This document shows, one piece after another, positions 21,565-31,469 of a stretch of DNA of 64,000 nt; within the stretch, counting starts at the first letter, position 1; every line of letters begins with the position of its first letter. The stretch covers positions 117,217,974 to 117,281,973 of the forward strand of contig CM059188.1 of NCBI GenBank assembly GCA_030323885.1, read 5' to 3'. The position numbers and the translations under genes are program-made. Under the pieces are notes generated by a model, which saw only the letters and a program-made list of their open reading frames with translations, searched no databases and was not told where the DNA came from. This DNA comes from Branchipolynoe longqiensis. Taxonomy: Eukaryota; Annelida; Polychaeta; Phyllodocida; Polynoidae.

Positions 21565-22251
21565 GTTTCTTTTTGTTTTACGTCCTAGCAACATCTAAGG
21601 TCATATCAGGACGGGTACCGACGTGTGACAGTGTGTAATCATGACGACTCTATAGTGCTGCACCACTGGGAAATCATGCTACCAGCATCATGACCTGATA
21701 TCCCACCCAATCACATTATCCTGACACTGAGCCAGTCATTGGCTTATCCTATTAAAGCTGCATAGTCTGATGAAAATATCAAATTTTCAAAACCAAAATA
21801 ACTATCTAAATGAGATTCTACATATCTAACTTGGATACTGGTGCACTTATTAAGCATTTGTCACCACACAGAAGAGAATACTGAGGCAATTGAATATAAC
21901 CGGTTACTGCAGAAGCCTATGGGGTCAGAGTTTTGGTGTGGTGGCCAAAATTAATTTTCCATGGTTCCACTTCAAATATCTGAAAAGTTAGCCACTTAAA
22001 ATAAAAGTTACTTTAAGCTAAAGTAAGGTACATAATAACGATCAACCTAATGTATTTATCTCAGAAAATTTCAGAAACTCAAAACCATCAGACTATGCAA
22101 CTTTAATGCTGAGTATCAAGCTATGAAGCAGCAAGTATACATTTTAAAGTATACATTTTAAAGTCATTGGTTTGAGTCGACCGGGAATCGAACTCCCGAC
22201 CGACCGGCCGCCAGGCCCGCGCTTTACCGATGAGGCTACCGCGCCGGGTGT
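21565..22251 (-). mobile_element. SINE-B split by a TTAA-MITE
   Basis: The left part (21565-21751) carries the reversed tail and body up to GGCTTATCCTATTAA. The right part (22103-22251) resumes with TTAATGCTGAGTATC and then the reversed head (GGTTTGAGTCGACCGGGAAT, CCCGCGCTTTACCGATGAGG). The head is the best-preserved tRNA-like region of the family here. The MITE between them is dated as younger than this SINE. Confidence 0.85.
21752..22106 (-). mobile_element. TTAA-MITE inserted in SINE-B
   Basis: The 355-bp element lies exactly between the two halves of a SINE-B. The uninterrupted family sequence reads CCTATTAATGC; here TTAA is present on both sides, so the target-site duplication is directly visible. 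The ends are AGCTGCATAGTCTGATG and its inverse CATCAGACTATGCAACT. Confidence 0.92.
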
Positions 22252-22600
22252 GGAAGGAACATGGTGTGGGTGTGGTCCATTCCTGAACTGGCAGTGCAAG
22301 GAGGTACAACTTTGAGAGCTAACTCGCCGGCTGCAGCTCAGCCAATCAGAAGGCCTCATTTCCGTCTTCGCCACTGGCCAGTGATTTGGTACGGGGCTTT
22401 AGCGGGCTTTTAGTGGGGGGACTGTAGGCGATCCAGTCGGGCAGACCGCCGATCAAAATTACCCCCGACCCGTTCACCCCGCCGTGTGATTATGGGATGG
22501 GACTCAGCTCTCAGACAATTATAATAAATTATACCCCCGCCCCCCGCCCTTCTGCAAACACCACCCAACGCACCGTCTCCCCCCCCCCCCCATTCAACAC
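22252..22600. other. Unassigned sequence
   Basis: GC-moderate DNA with no element ends or motifs recognised. It leads into C-runs at 22535-22590. Confidence 0.35.
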
Positions 22601-22654
22601 TCCTAAATCCTAACACCGGAGTCACCTGACCACACCCTTTTCTCCCCTCCGACA

Positions 22655-23115
22655 GCAGCCACACACACACGCACACACGCACACACGCACACAGACACAC
22701 GCATGCACATACATGCACACACACGCACACAGGCACACACACACGCACACATGCACACATGCACACACACGCACACATGCACACATGCACACATGTACAC
22801 ATGCACACATGCACACACACGCACACACACACACACATGCACACCCACACATGCACATATGCAGAAATGCACACACACACGCACACACGCGCACACATGC
22901 ACACCTGCACACATGCACACACATGCACACATGTACACACACATGCACACATGTACACACACACATGCACACACATGCACACACACATGCACACCCAGAC
23001 ATGCACACACACATGCACAAATGCACACACACATGCACACACACACGCACACACACCCGCACACACGCACACACGCACACACGCACACACGCACTCACGC
23101 ACACACGCACACGTA
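22655..23115. repeat. CACACATGCACA array
   Basis: CACACATG, CACACACG and ACATGTACAC units run for about 460 bases of alternating purine and pyrimidine. It is compositionally the reverse complement of 16830-17235. Confidence 0.9.
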
Positions 23116-23229
23116 GAACGCCTTGCCAAGTGGGCAGACGACCGTCGCGCCGTTTCGTGCCAAACCGCCCGCAGCCCTTTAGAACGACGCTATTGTTTAG
23201 TAGCTGGCGCCAGACGGGTTAAAACTGCC

Positions 23230-24045
23230 CTCCCATGCCCTCCCCTGCCATCCCATGCCCTGCCCTGCCCTGCCCTGCCCTCCCCTGCCATCCCCTGCCC
23301 TGCCCTCCCCTTCCCGCCCCTGCCCTTCCTTGACCTTCCCTGCCGTGCCCTCCCCTGCCCTCCCCTACCCTCCCCTGCTCGCCTGTGTCCTTCCCGCCCC
23401 TGCCTTGCCCTGCCCGCCCTGCCCTACCTTGCCCTCCCTCCCCGCTCTTGCTATCTGTTGCCCTGCCCTGCCCTTCCTTACCATCCTTTGCATTCCCTCC
23501 ACTCCTCTTCCCGCCCTGCCATCCCCTGCCCTCCCGCCTTGCCCTCCCCTGCCCTCCCCTGCCCCCCCCCTTCCCTTGCCCTTACCCTACCCTGGCCTCC
23601 TCTCCTGCCCCGCCCCTGCCGCCCCTGCCCGCCCCCGCCCGCCCCTTGCCAGCCCATGCCCGCCCCTGCCAGCCCCTGCCGCCCCCTGCCCGCCCTGCCC
23701 CCCCTTGCCCGCCCCTGCCCGCCCCTGCCGCCCTGCCCCGCCCCCTGCCCAGCCCCTGCCCGCCCCTGCCCGCCCCTGCCCGCCCCCTGCCCGCCCCTGC
23801 CCGCCCTGCCCGCCCCTGCCCGCCCCTGCCCGCCCCTGCCCGCCCCGCTCCCCCCTGCCCGCCCCTGCCCGCCCCTGCCCGCCCCTGCCCGCCCCTGCCC
23901 GCCCCTGCCCGCCCCTGCCCGCCCCGCCCTCCCTTGCCCTCCCATGCCCGCCCCTGCCCGCCCCTGCCCGCCCCTGCCGCCCCTGCCCGCCCCTGCCCGC
24001 CCCTGCCCCCCTGCCCCGCCCGCCCCTGCCCGCCCCTGCCCGGGA
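23230..24045. repeat. CCCCTGCCCG decamer array
   Basis: On the left the unit is CCCTGCCCTC; from about 23600 it becomes a homogeneous CCCCTGCCCG decamer for about 430 bases. GC content is extreme. The Pro/Ala/Cys open frames up to 454 codons are artefacts. Confidence 0.92.
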
Positions 24046-24174
24046 CGGCTCCCCTACACGGTTGGACAAATTAGACCTTTCAGCCGTGAACTTAATCACA
24101 TTTATGAGCGGCTAATGAATTAAATAGCCCCACTCCCCGTCGTTCCGTCTGTGTGGTGGGGGCGGGCGAAGGGG

Positions 24175-24620
24175 TGAGGGGGGGATGAAGGTGTGTGTGT
24201 GTGTGTGTGTGTGTGTGTAGTGAAAGAGGAGGAGAGGATAGGAGGGGTGAGAGAAGCGGAGGGGGGAGGAGGGGGGGAATGAAAGCGAGTATGTGAAAGA
24301 GTGAAAGAGGGGGCCAGGAGGGGATGGAGGGGGGGGGGGGGGGGGGGGCAGAGATGGGGGGGGGGGGGAGGGGAGAGGAGAGCGAGTGTGTGTGTGTGTC
24401 AGTGAAAGAGAAGGGACGGGATGGGGGAGGGGAGAGAGAGAGAGACAAAGATAGGGGGAGAGGAGGAGAGGAGGAGGGCGAAAAAGAGACAGAGGGGAAG
24501 ACAGAGAGAGAGAGAGACAAAGAGGGGGGAGAGAGGAGGAGAGCGAAAAAGAGACAGAGGGGAAGAGAGAGAGAGAGAGATAGGAGTGTGAGGGGCTGAG
24601 AGGGGGGGGGGGGTGATCAT
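24175..24620. repeat. GAGA/GGGG purine array with GT run
   Basis: A (GT)n run is followed by about 400 bases of purine-only sequence (GAGAGAGAGACAAAGAGG, GGGAGGAGGGG) and several poly-G tracts. A ~65-bp segment around GCGAAAAAGAGACAGAGGGG is duplicated at about 24478 and 24542. Confidence 0.88.
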
Positions 24621-24845
24621 TCGAGTGTTTGGCAAGATGCCAAGCAATCCGAACGCGGCTACATAAACAAAGCTGATCGATACTATAACGAGGCTCTATC
24701 ATCACACACACACTCTCTCAATCGCTGTGTTTATGCTCAACATGCATACATCCCGTTTCAGTTTACATTGATTTTACAATGACGCCGTAACGATTATAAA
24801 TACATATATTATTATGCGGTTCTTTTAATATACTGTTATCACCAG

Positions 24846-25172
24846 ACGGGATAAGTTGAGCGTCCGTCTCCCGTTTGGGGAGATCGTGGGATTCGAACCC
24901 ACGGATTCAAACCTTGATCGAGTCAAACTCAAACCAATGACTTAAAAAAGTTGAGACGTTTCCCTTTCCAGGCATTCGGCATTATTAGGATAGAGCAAGG
25001 ACTGTGTGGCTCAGTGTTAGGATAATGAGATTGAGTGGGATATCAGGTCATGATACTCCCAGTGGGTCAGCACTATAAAGTCACCATGAGTGTGCACTGT
25101 CATGACTCAGTGCCCATCCTGATATGACCTTAGATGTTGCCAGAACGTAAAACTGTAACAACCAACCACGAT
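24846..25172 (+). mobile_element. SINE-B, head variant 2
   Basis: The head GTTGAGCGTCCGTCTCCCGT with GGGATTCGAACCCACGG matches 18040. The body runs from GATCGAGTCAAACTCAAACC to GTTGCCAGAACGTAAAACTG, with tail TAACAACCAACC. Confidence 0.82.
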
Positions 25173-25289
25173 ATACTTCTATTTCATTGTTCTGCTATTT
25201 TATTATACGTTATTATAATTTATTATTACAATTATGCGCATTTGTCATATTTATCATTGATATTCTCATTCATAAACGTGTTCTTTAAT

Positions 25290-25527
25290 ATTTGAATCCC
25301 ATCCAAGTTAAACCAATGCCGTACTAAATTGATACTTGTCACTACCTAGTGTGATGCTTGGCATTACTAGGACAGGGTAAATACTAGTTAGTTCTGTATC
25401 AGGATAACGTGACTGAGTGGGATGTATGTTAATGGTTTCAGTGCCCCGATCTCCCAGTTGGGAAGCACTATAAAGTCACCATGAGTGTGCACTGTCACAA
25501 GTCGGTACCCATCCTGATATGACTATA
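25290..25527 (+). mobile_element. SINE-B, 5'-truncated, plus strand
   Basis: It starts near the head/body boundary (AAGTTAAACCAATGCC) and continues to GGTACCCATCCTGATATGAC. It lies tail-to-tail with the next copy. Confidence 0.78.
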
Positions 25528-25534
25528 GATTGGT

Positions 25535-25775
25535 TGGTTGTTGGAATTTTACGTCCTGGTAACATCTAAGGTCACAGGATGGGTATCGACTTGTGACAGT
25601 GCGCACTCATGCCGACTTTATAGTGCTGCTCCACTAGGAAATCAGGCCATCAGCACCATGACTCAAAATTCCACTCAGTCACATTATCCTAACACTGAGC
25701 TAACCAGTCCTTGCGCTATCTTATTAATGCCGAGCGCCAGTCCAGGAAGCAAAAAGTATAAATTTTGTAAGTCAG
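25535..25775 (-). mobile_element. SINE-B, minus strand
   Basis: The reversed tail TTTTACGTCCTGGTAACATC, body TTATAGTGCTGCTCCACTAG and TCACATTATCCTAACACTGA, and a 5' truncation near TTTTGTAAGTCAG. It forms an inverted pair with 25290-25527. A short plus-strand tail scrap (ATATGACCATAGATGTTAGG) follows at 25776. Confidence 0.8.
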
Positions 25776-25810
25776 ATATGACCATAGATGTTAGGATGGA
25801 AAAATATATA

Positions 25811-26002
25811 CAGTGAAGCCTCTCTAAATCGACTGACCATGGAACCAACTTTAAATGGTCCATTTAGGGAGGTGGTTGATTTAGGGAGTTTTTTTTATCA
25901 TTACAATGGTATTGTATGGGCGATCGTTTGAGACCCAAACAAAGCGATCGATATAGGGGAGTGGTCGATCTGTGGAGGTAGTCGGTCAGAGAAGTTGTAC
26001 TG
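25811..26002 (+). mobile_element. Tigger/pogo-like MITE, copy 1
   Basis: The element is 192 bp, starts CAGTGAAGCCTCTCTAAATC and ends with the inverse-like GAAGTTGTACTG. It is flanked by TA on both sides (ATATA before, TATAT after). CAGT tips with TA targets are typical of Tc1/mariner-pogo (Tigger) elements. A second copy at 30608 has better-kept ends. No transposase. Confidence 0.75.
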
Positions 26003-26415
26003 TATATATATATATACAACCAACAAACAAACGTATTAGGGGTGCTGCTTTAGATGGCTGTGTGACAGCGCTGTTGCACATGATACGACTTGCATCAGGA
26101 GAAAGAAAGTTTGTTTTATTAAATGACGCCTCTAAAGCACATCGATTTTTATCATCGGCTATTGGACGTCGATCATATGGTCATCCTGACATATTTCTTT
26201 GGAGGAAACCTGCTGCCATCACATAAGCTACTCTTTCTGATAATATGCACCTTCCCACAGACAGCACAGTACATACCATAGCCTTTGATGAACCAGTTGT
26301 GGACCACTGGTTGGAACAGAGAATGCAAATGGGTCCACTGAGCAGGATCGATAGGATGACCCACACCTTCCCATGTGGACACTCTACTGCTTGAGCTACC
26401 TCCTGCTGTGCATCT
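26003..26415. other. Unassigned sequence beside the Harbinger-like element
   Basis: An open frame at 25972-26226 on the plus strand and one at 26181-26423 on the minus strand overlap; neither shows a motif I recognise. This segment and 27148-27480 are probably the two halves of the site into which the element at 26416 inserted. Confidence 0.35.
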
Positions 26416-27147
26416 GGGGCCAAATGTATGAAGCCGGGTTAGCAGTCCTAACCCGTGCTTCGCGTGGATTTCCCGGGTTAGCGACCAAAAGTGAGAATGT
26501 ATGTTCCGGGTTAGGCAAACACCTCGAGAGTTAACGTCGCGTACACTAACCCCAAGATATATCAAGTTTAACGTTGGTGTTAGGGACCGATTACGCCCAA
26601 ATCTATTCAATGCGATCATATTTAACAGAATTACATATGCAATAAGTGAAATTTTGTCAAATTAACCACAAAATCGAAGCGACATTAACGCCGCCGCTGC
26701 ATTGGCGGCGATATTAATATTGTTGAATCGACGAATGTAAACTAAACAAATTTCCACCGCCGCATCAACATCGCTATCCATACTGTCGAACATCAACAAA
26801 ACATCGCCGCCGCCGCAGCATCAGCAGTAATATATTACGCCCAAATCTATTCAACGCTATCATATTTAACAGAATTACATACTCAAAACGTGAAATTTGA
26901 TCAAATTAAGCCTAAAATCGAAGCGATATTAACGCCGCCGCCGAATTTTGGTCAAATTAAAGCAATAATCGAATCGACAGTGTCAGAGGGGTTCCCCAAA
27001 TCTATAAATAACGCATTGGTTAGCTAACCAAGCCGCGCTTTTGCCACATACATTTCCTGTGACACATATCCCAACACCGACGTTAGCTTACCCGCCGGCC
27101 GCCCTTAAAACCGGAGTCGATAAAAAGTTGTTCATACATTTGGCCCC
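26416..27147 (+). mobile_element. Harbinger-like MITE A
   Basis: Perfect 17-bp ends GGGGCCAAATGTATGAA and its inverse bound 732 bp. The interior has GGGTTAGC-type repeats near the left end and internal repeats containing CCGCCGCCG and TTACGCCCAAATCTATTC (at 26592 and 26832). The interior is shared with the element at 28480. G-rich tips followed by an ATGCAT/ATGTATGAA-like tract resemble PIF/Harbinger MITEs; assignment is by resemblance only. Confidence 0.65.
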
Positions 27148-27484
27148 AGGAGAAGGCTGTTGTTCATTGCCGATAGCAAAGCAATTAAAGAGCATTAGTC
27201 TGCGTACTCTGCTGCAGCAGCGCCCCGATGAACTGCCAAGCAGAATTTCTAACTGCATCACTCAGCAGATACACACCGCCACTAACGACAAGGTGCTGGT
27301 GCTGCTGGCTTCTCTATGACTGTGGGCCGCCCATCTTAGCATGCCATTGGCTCATCAGGGATAGCCGTCTCCTGGTCCCTTCGGGGGAAGGGGTGGCAGG
27401 GTTAACAACTCCCCCTAGGCGAACCCTGAAGATGGTGCTGGTGTATGCCTTTCATTATGGGGGGTGTATTGCTATGGCGGCCGA
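27148..27484. other. Unassigned sequence
   Basis: Possible continuation of the pre-insertion site at 26003-26415. Open frames at 27041-27319 and 27228-27608 have no recognisable motif. Confidence 0.35.
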
Positions 27485-27805
27485 ATCCGTAGAGCGCAAG
27501 CCTTCCTTATGGGAGATTGGGAGTTTGATTCCCAGTCGAGACAAAATGATTACTTACAAAATTGATACTTGTCGCTTCCTAGCCTGGCGCTCGGCATTAA
27601 TAAGATAGGGCAAGGACTGGTTAGTTCAGTGTCAGGATAATGTGACTGTGTGGGATATTGGGTCATGGTGCTGGCACTGCCAGTGGCAGCTGGGTCTCCC
27701 AGTGGGGCAGCACTATAGAGTTGCCATGAGTGTGCATTGTCACAAGTCGGTACCCATCCTGATGTGACCTTAGATGTTGCCATGGCGTAAAACTAACAAC
27801 CAAAT
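27485..27805 (+). mobile_element. SINE-B
   Basis: The head GGCGGCCGAATCCGTAGAGC with B box GGGAGTTTGATTCCCAG is followed by a full body and the tail GTTGCCATGGCGTAAAACTA. It has an 11-13 bp insertion in the middle (GGCACTGCCAGTGGCAGCTG) compared with other copies. A minus-strand fragment of the same family sits at 27940-27990. Confidence 0.83.
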
Positions 27806-28042
27806 CTATGGCGGTGTCAATGCTAAGGCACCGGTATAGTTGTGTATTCTCCCGAAATTTCTGACCACCCAGTTGTGTATTACTGCGTATCCCTCAGTCT
27901 CAACTTCTTTTTTTTTTCTTTTTTTTTTTTACATATCCGGATGGGTACCGACTTGTGACAGTCCACACAAATGGTGACTTTATAGTGCTAAGTCAAGCTC
28001 ATTAATAATAACAGAATTAGCTAGTATTAGCAGTGAATAATC

Positions 28043-28290
28043 ATGGTTGCTTCTGTCTGTGGGGCAGCTCTCTGGAAATGTAGGGCAAGTGAAGCAAGGA
28101 TTCTTTCAGGAATCATTGTAGTGATTATGTTATGCTTGATGGTATATACTGTTGTCTGCACAAACAAGTTAACAAGCAATTAACAAGTTATTAAACGTGG
28201 GTACAATCTCAATCAGGCAGAAATGCATGCGCATGTGCATTGTGAGGAGCTCATTTTAAACCGGGTAGCCTTTTAAACTGCGACACCGGT
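28043..28290 (+). mobile_element. TIR element T3, 5'-truncated copy
   Basis: It aligns with the right three-quarters of 30858-31190 (TGCTTCTGTCTGTGGGGCAG, CTCAATCAGGCAGAAATGCA) and ends CTTTTAAACTGCGACACCGG. The left end is missing. The following 28291-28470 has GGTTAGGCTAACCC-type palindromic sequence related to the Harbinger-like elements but no clear ends. Confidence 0.65.
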
Positions 28291-28479
28291 TAGCACTAAC
28301 CATGCTAAGGAACAGGGTTAGGCTAACCCAGGTTATGGTTGCGAGTGTAGGGCTAACATCACTTCTTGCATACCGTTTTTTCACTGCTAACCCGCGGATT
28401 GCCGCTAAGCCCGTGTTTGGAGCGCTAACTCTTCTTCATGCATACGGTCCCGGGACTTAAAATCTCAACTGTTCGTACT

Positions 28480-29308
28480 GGGGCTATATGCATAATGGGG
28501 TGTTAGCGGCATTTGGCGTTACCGACTGACCCCGTTTAGCTATCACCTAGGTGGGGGGTCAGGTCACGCGGCATGCATTTGCGCCTAGCACTTTCATTAT
28601 AGCAAAACGGGAAGTATTTTTAGATTTGGGAAATCCCTCGGTTTGACAATCTCGCCGCCGACTCGACGGCGGCGGCGGCGGCAATTTGTTTACTTTACAT
28701 TGGTCGATTCGACAATATTAATATCGCCGCCGATGCGGCGGCAGCATTAATATTGCTTCGAATTTAGGGTTACTTTCATGAAATTTTGCTTATTGCGTAT
28801 GTAATTCTGTTAAATATGATAGCATTTAATAGATTTGGGCCTAATATATTGCCGCCACCACCGCATCGACGTCGCTTTCCATACTGGCGTTGGCGCCGCC
28901 GCCGCTGCATCGGCGAATGCAAGCAACCGCCGCCGCCAGTATGGAAAGCGACGTCGATGCGGTGGCGGCGGCGATTTGTTTACTTTACATTCGTCGATTC
29001 GACAATATTAATATCGCTGCCGACGCGACGGCAGCATTATTATTGCTTCAAATTTAGGGTTAATTTAATGAAATTTCACTTATTGCATATGTAATTCTGT
29101 TAAATATGATGCCATTGAATAGATTTGGGCCTACTCAGTACCTAACACCTCCAGTAAACCTGCTGTGGATCGCATTTAGCGTAACCTAGTTTACGCTTGG
29201 GGTGTTAGCCCTATCACTCACTCACGCATTCCCGTTTTCGCCGCTAAATGGGGAAATCCGGTCTAAACGCGGTTTGGCTCGCTAACACCCCATTATGCAT
29301 ATAGCCCC
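28480..29308 (+). mobile_element. Harbinger-like MITE B, 29-bp perfect TIRs
   Basis: The first 29 bases (GGGGCTATATGCATAATGGG, then GTGTTAGCG) are repeated exactly in inverse at 29280-29308. If the tip is taken one base in, CTG flanks both sides (28478-28480 and 29308-29310); a 3-bp CWG duplication fits PIF/Harbinger. The interior has two diverged copies of a module containing GCGGCGGCGGCG-type tracts, AGATTTGGGCCTA and TTAGGGTTA. At 829 bp, no transposase is encoded. Confidence 0.8.
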
Positions 29309-29321
29309 TGGAATCCCCTCG

Positions 29322-29590
29322 AGACCAAATAACCTCAGCACTTCAGGTCGTGGGTTCGATCCCTGGGCCGAGGCAAACAACTTGACTGACGACATTAATA
29401 CACGTCACTACCTTACCTGGCGCTCGGCATCGCGAGGATGGGGCAAGGGCTGGTTTGCTCAGTATCAGGATACTGTGACTGAGTGACATATTGGGCCATG
29501 GTTCCGGTAGGATGGTACGTGTTCATCACCACTGTGATAATATGACCTTAGATGTTGCTATGACGTATAAAACCGTAACAAACAAATAAC
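29322..29590 (+). mobile_element. SINE-B, diverged
   Basis: The head AACCTCAGCACTTCAGGTCG with GGGTTCGATCCCTGGGCCGA leads into the family body (CTGGCGCTCGGCATCGCGAG, TCAGTATCAGGATACTGTGA) and the tail GTTGCTATGACGTATAAAAC. It has a deletion between the ATTGGGCCATGG and GATGGTACG blocks. Confidence 0.75.
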
Positions 29591-29654
29591 GAGTTTGATT
29601 ACTATTACGACTTTATCTTTTTGCCTATCAATGGCAATGATGACAGCAACTCAT

Positions 29655-29800
29655 CATTTGTTGTGAACTCGTCGATGACCGATGAGTCCAATTTGTGCTG
29701 GGAATGTGCGGTGGCACATTGGACATGTGTGTGTAGCTGCAGTCAGAGAGTTTGGTAGATGAAGGAGATGATCCTTTCTCTGCTGATGCTTTTATTTAGC
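29655..29800 (-). pseudogene. LINE protein C-terminus with C2H2 finger (fragment)
   Basis: On the minus strand a frame reads HTCPMCHRTFPAQIGLIGHR and then RVHNK before a stop. The spacing is C-x2-C-x12-H-x4-H, a zinc-finger-like knuckle of the kind found at the end of many non-LTR reverse transcriptases. A related but more decayed copy lies on the plus strand at 35545-35720. The reverse transcriptase itself is not present. Confidence 0.6.
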
Positions 29801-29904
29801 TTGAGATACATATGATCAGTCTCAAACTGTGCTGTGCCTTTATGAATAGAAGTTCTAATTAGAAGGACGTCATAAACTACTGTCCTTGGCCACTATTACT
29901 ATTG

Positions 29905-30062
29905 GTATTACCCAGGTTCCCCCCAATGTTGACGTGGTGGGGAGGCTTGTGTGCCTCCGTGACCATGAGAGCTATACCGGCGGGGGCTAGCACCCTGGCA
30001 GGTTTAACCAAGCCGGGCAGGACTCATGGTAGAGGACAGACTAAGAGCAGCAACTGGTCCTC
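29905..30062 (+). mobile_element. Possible LINE 5' leader fragment
   Basis: The sequence GACGTGGTGGGGAGGCTTGT to GGTCCTCCAGGTTGGGTGTT resembles the leader of non-LTR elements with endonuclease-RT proteins, as I remember them. There is no frame to confirm it. It is followed directly by SINE-A in reverse. Confidence 0.3.
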
Positions 30063-30066
30063 CAGG

Positions 30067-30352
30067 TTGGGTGTTTTTGTTGAAGATTTATACTGCCTAT
30101 CATGGATAAGCCTGAATAGGCTTGTTTTCACCATTAGACAGTTTGTCGATAGAAAGCCCAAGCCTACACTTTTACCGACCCAAGGGATTTTTAACCTCCC
30201 ACACCACATAGACATGGTATGAGAGCAACTGGCCTTTGATGATGCTGTAAGTTATACACAGCAGTGGAAATCCAAATTGGCAGAGGTGGGAGATTAGGAG
30301 TCCGACCTAGAAAAAAGTCAGACACTCTAACCACTCCCCCACAGAGAACACG
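30067..30352 (-). mobile_element. SINE-A, minus strand
   Basis: From left to right the reversed SINE-A: GAAGATTTATACTGCCTATC, then CTTTTACCGACCCAAGGGAT, GGCAGAGGTGGGAGATTAGG and the reversed head CCACTCCCCCACAGAGAAC. The head end lies immediately upstream of the gelsolin-like exon and supplies a CCACTCCCCCACAG sequence that looks like a splice acceptor. Confidence 0.85.
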
Positions 30353-30354
30353 GC

Positions 30355-30606
30355 GTGGGGCCAACAACCACACCGCGGAAAAAAGAACAATGTTACAGAA
30401 TCACGAACAACAAACTCAAGGCCCAAGACCGGGAAAACTGGAGAGCCCTTGCTTGTGGCCTATACCCAAAGTTGGGCGCGGTAGGCGACATGTTCATCTA
30501 CGACATGGCTGAGGAGGTGGAGGTGTTTGTGTGGGTGGGCGCTGATGCCTCAACAGGCGAAGAAGAAGAAGAATTACCCAGGTTGCAGTTGTATTTTCCA
30601 GGTTAA
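30355..30606 (+). CDS. Supervillin/gelsolin-like repeat exon (partial)
   Basis: A frame of about 80 codons reads EQCYRITNNKLKAQDRENWR, later GDMFIYDMAEEVEVFVWVGA and DAS, then an EEEEE run. The order C-x-YR, NKL, a D and W downstream, then hydrophobic-F-IYD-x-A-EV-VFVW-x-G, is the core strand pattern of a gelsolin-type repeat as found in villin and supervillin family actin-binding proteins. It is most like supervillin in my reading. No other repeat of the family is visible, so this would be one internal exon or a captured or processed fragment. Boundaries are not fixed: the 5' side meets SINE-A, and the frame stops at a TAA inside GGTTAATCAG just before a Tigger-like MITE. A possible donor is CAG/GTTAAT at 30599-30601. 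Confidence 0.5.
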   Translation: MGPTTTPRKKEQCYRITNNKLKAQDRENWRALACGLYPKLGAVGDMFIYDMAEEVEVFVWVGADASTGEEEEELPRLQLYFPG

Positions 30607-30607
30607 T

Positions 30608-30791
30608 CAGTAAAACCTCTCTAAATCGACCGACCATGGGACCGACTTTAAATGGTTCATTTAGGGAGGTGGTCGGTTTAGGGAGTTAGAATATCATTAC
30701 AATGGTACTGTGTGAGCGATCGTGTGGGACCTAAATAAAGTATAGGGGAGTGGTCGATCTGTGGAGGTGGTGAGTTAGGGAGGTTTTACTG
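30608..30791 (+). mobile_element. Tigger/pogo-like MITE, copy 2
   Basis: The 184-bp element has ends CAGTAAAACCTCTCTAAATC and the inverse GTTAGGGAGGTTTTACTG. The interior matches 25811-26002 (TTTAGGGAGGTGGTC, GGAGTGGTCGATCTGTGGAG). It abuts the gelsolin-like exon. Confidence 0.8.
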
Positions 30792-30857
30792 CAGTACTAT
30801 TGTGTAAGGTTGAAAGCACCCATTGACCACAACCTCCATCCAGCTAGTCTAGAGGCT

Positions 30858-31190
30858 CGGTGTCGCAGTTTGAGAGGGTACCTGCTTTAAAATGGGACTT
30901 TTTGGAATGCGCATGCATCAAGGTCGAATGGCCAGCCTGAAATCTTGTCTGAATTTCTGGATTGCTTCTGCCTGTGGAGGAGCTCTCTGGAAATGTAGTG
31001 GGAGACAAGCAAGGATTTCTTCAGGAATCTTTGTAGTGAATATTTTATGCTTGATGGTGCCCTAACAATTTAACAAACAATTAACAAGTTATTAAAAATG
31101 GGTACAATCTCAATCAGGCAGAAATGCATGCGCATGCACATTGTTAAAAGCCCCGTTTTAAACCGGGTACCCTTTTAAACTGTGACACCG
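30858..31190 (+). mobile_element. TIR element T3, complete copy
   Basis: The left end CGGTGTCGCAGTTTGAGAGG and the right end inverse CCTTTTAAACTGTGACACCG bound about 333 bp. GGTACC lies inside each end. A truncated relative is at 28043, and an element with similar CCGGTGTC tips is at 60648. It has no frame. The superfamily is not clear from the tips. Confidence 0.72.
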
Positions 31191-31469
31191 GATGTCTGAT
31201 GTCGGGGAGTAACTCGGGAGTTCTAAGCAGCATTTCCGGCAGAGCAATGCCCACCGGACACCCACTGACTGAGACGATGGTCGACTGTGTAGTTGGCATA
31301 CACCTGTGGAAATCACGCTTTTCTGTAAGCCATGCAAGGTCGCTAAGGGGACTGTGCAATACCACTATTAAGTACTATATATCACGTTGATCGGCGTAGC
31401 AAAAGGTTTGCATTTATTTTCGAGTTAGGTATCCGCCATACCAGTACTATCTGCCTAAAACCTAAAACC

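Noticed and set aside
22759..24123. 454-codon open frame (His/Thr then Pro/Ala-rich)
   Set aside because: It runs through two unrelated tandem arrays and has no domain; the frame is open because the units lack stops.
26181..26423. Harbinger transposase remnant next to the MITE
   Set aside because: The frame shows no nuclease or Myb-like motif that I can point to, and a plus-strand frame overlaps it.
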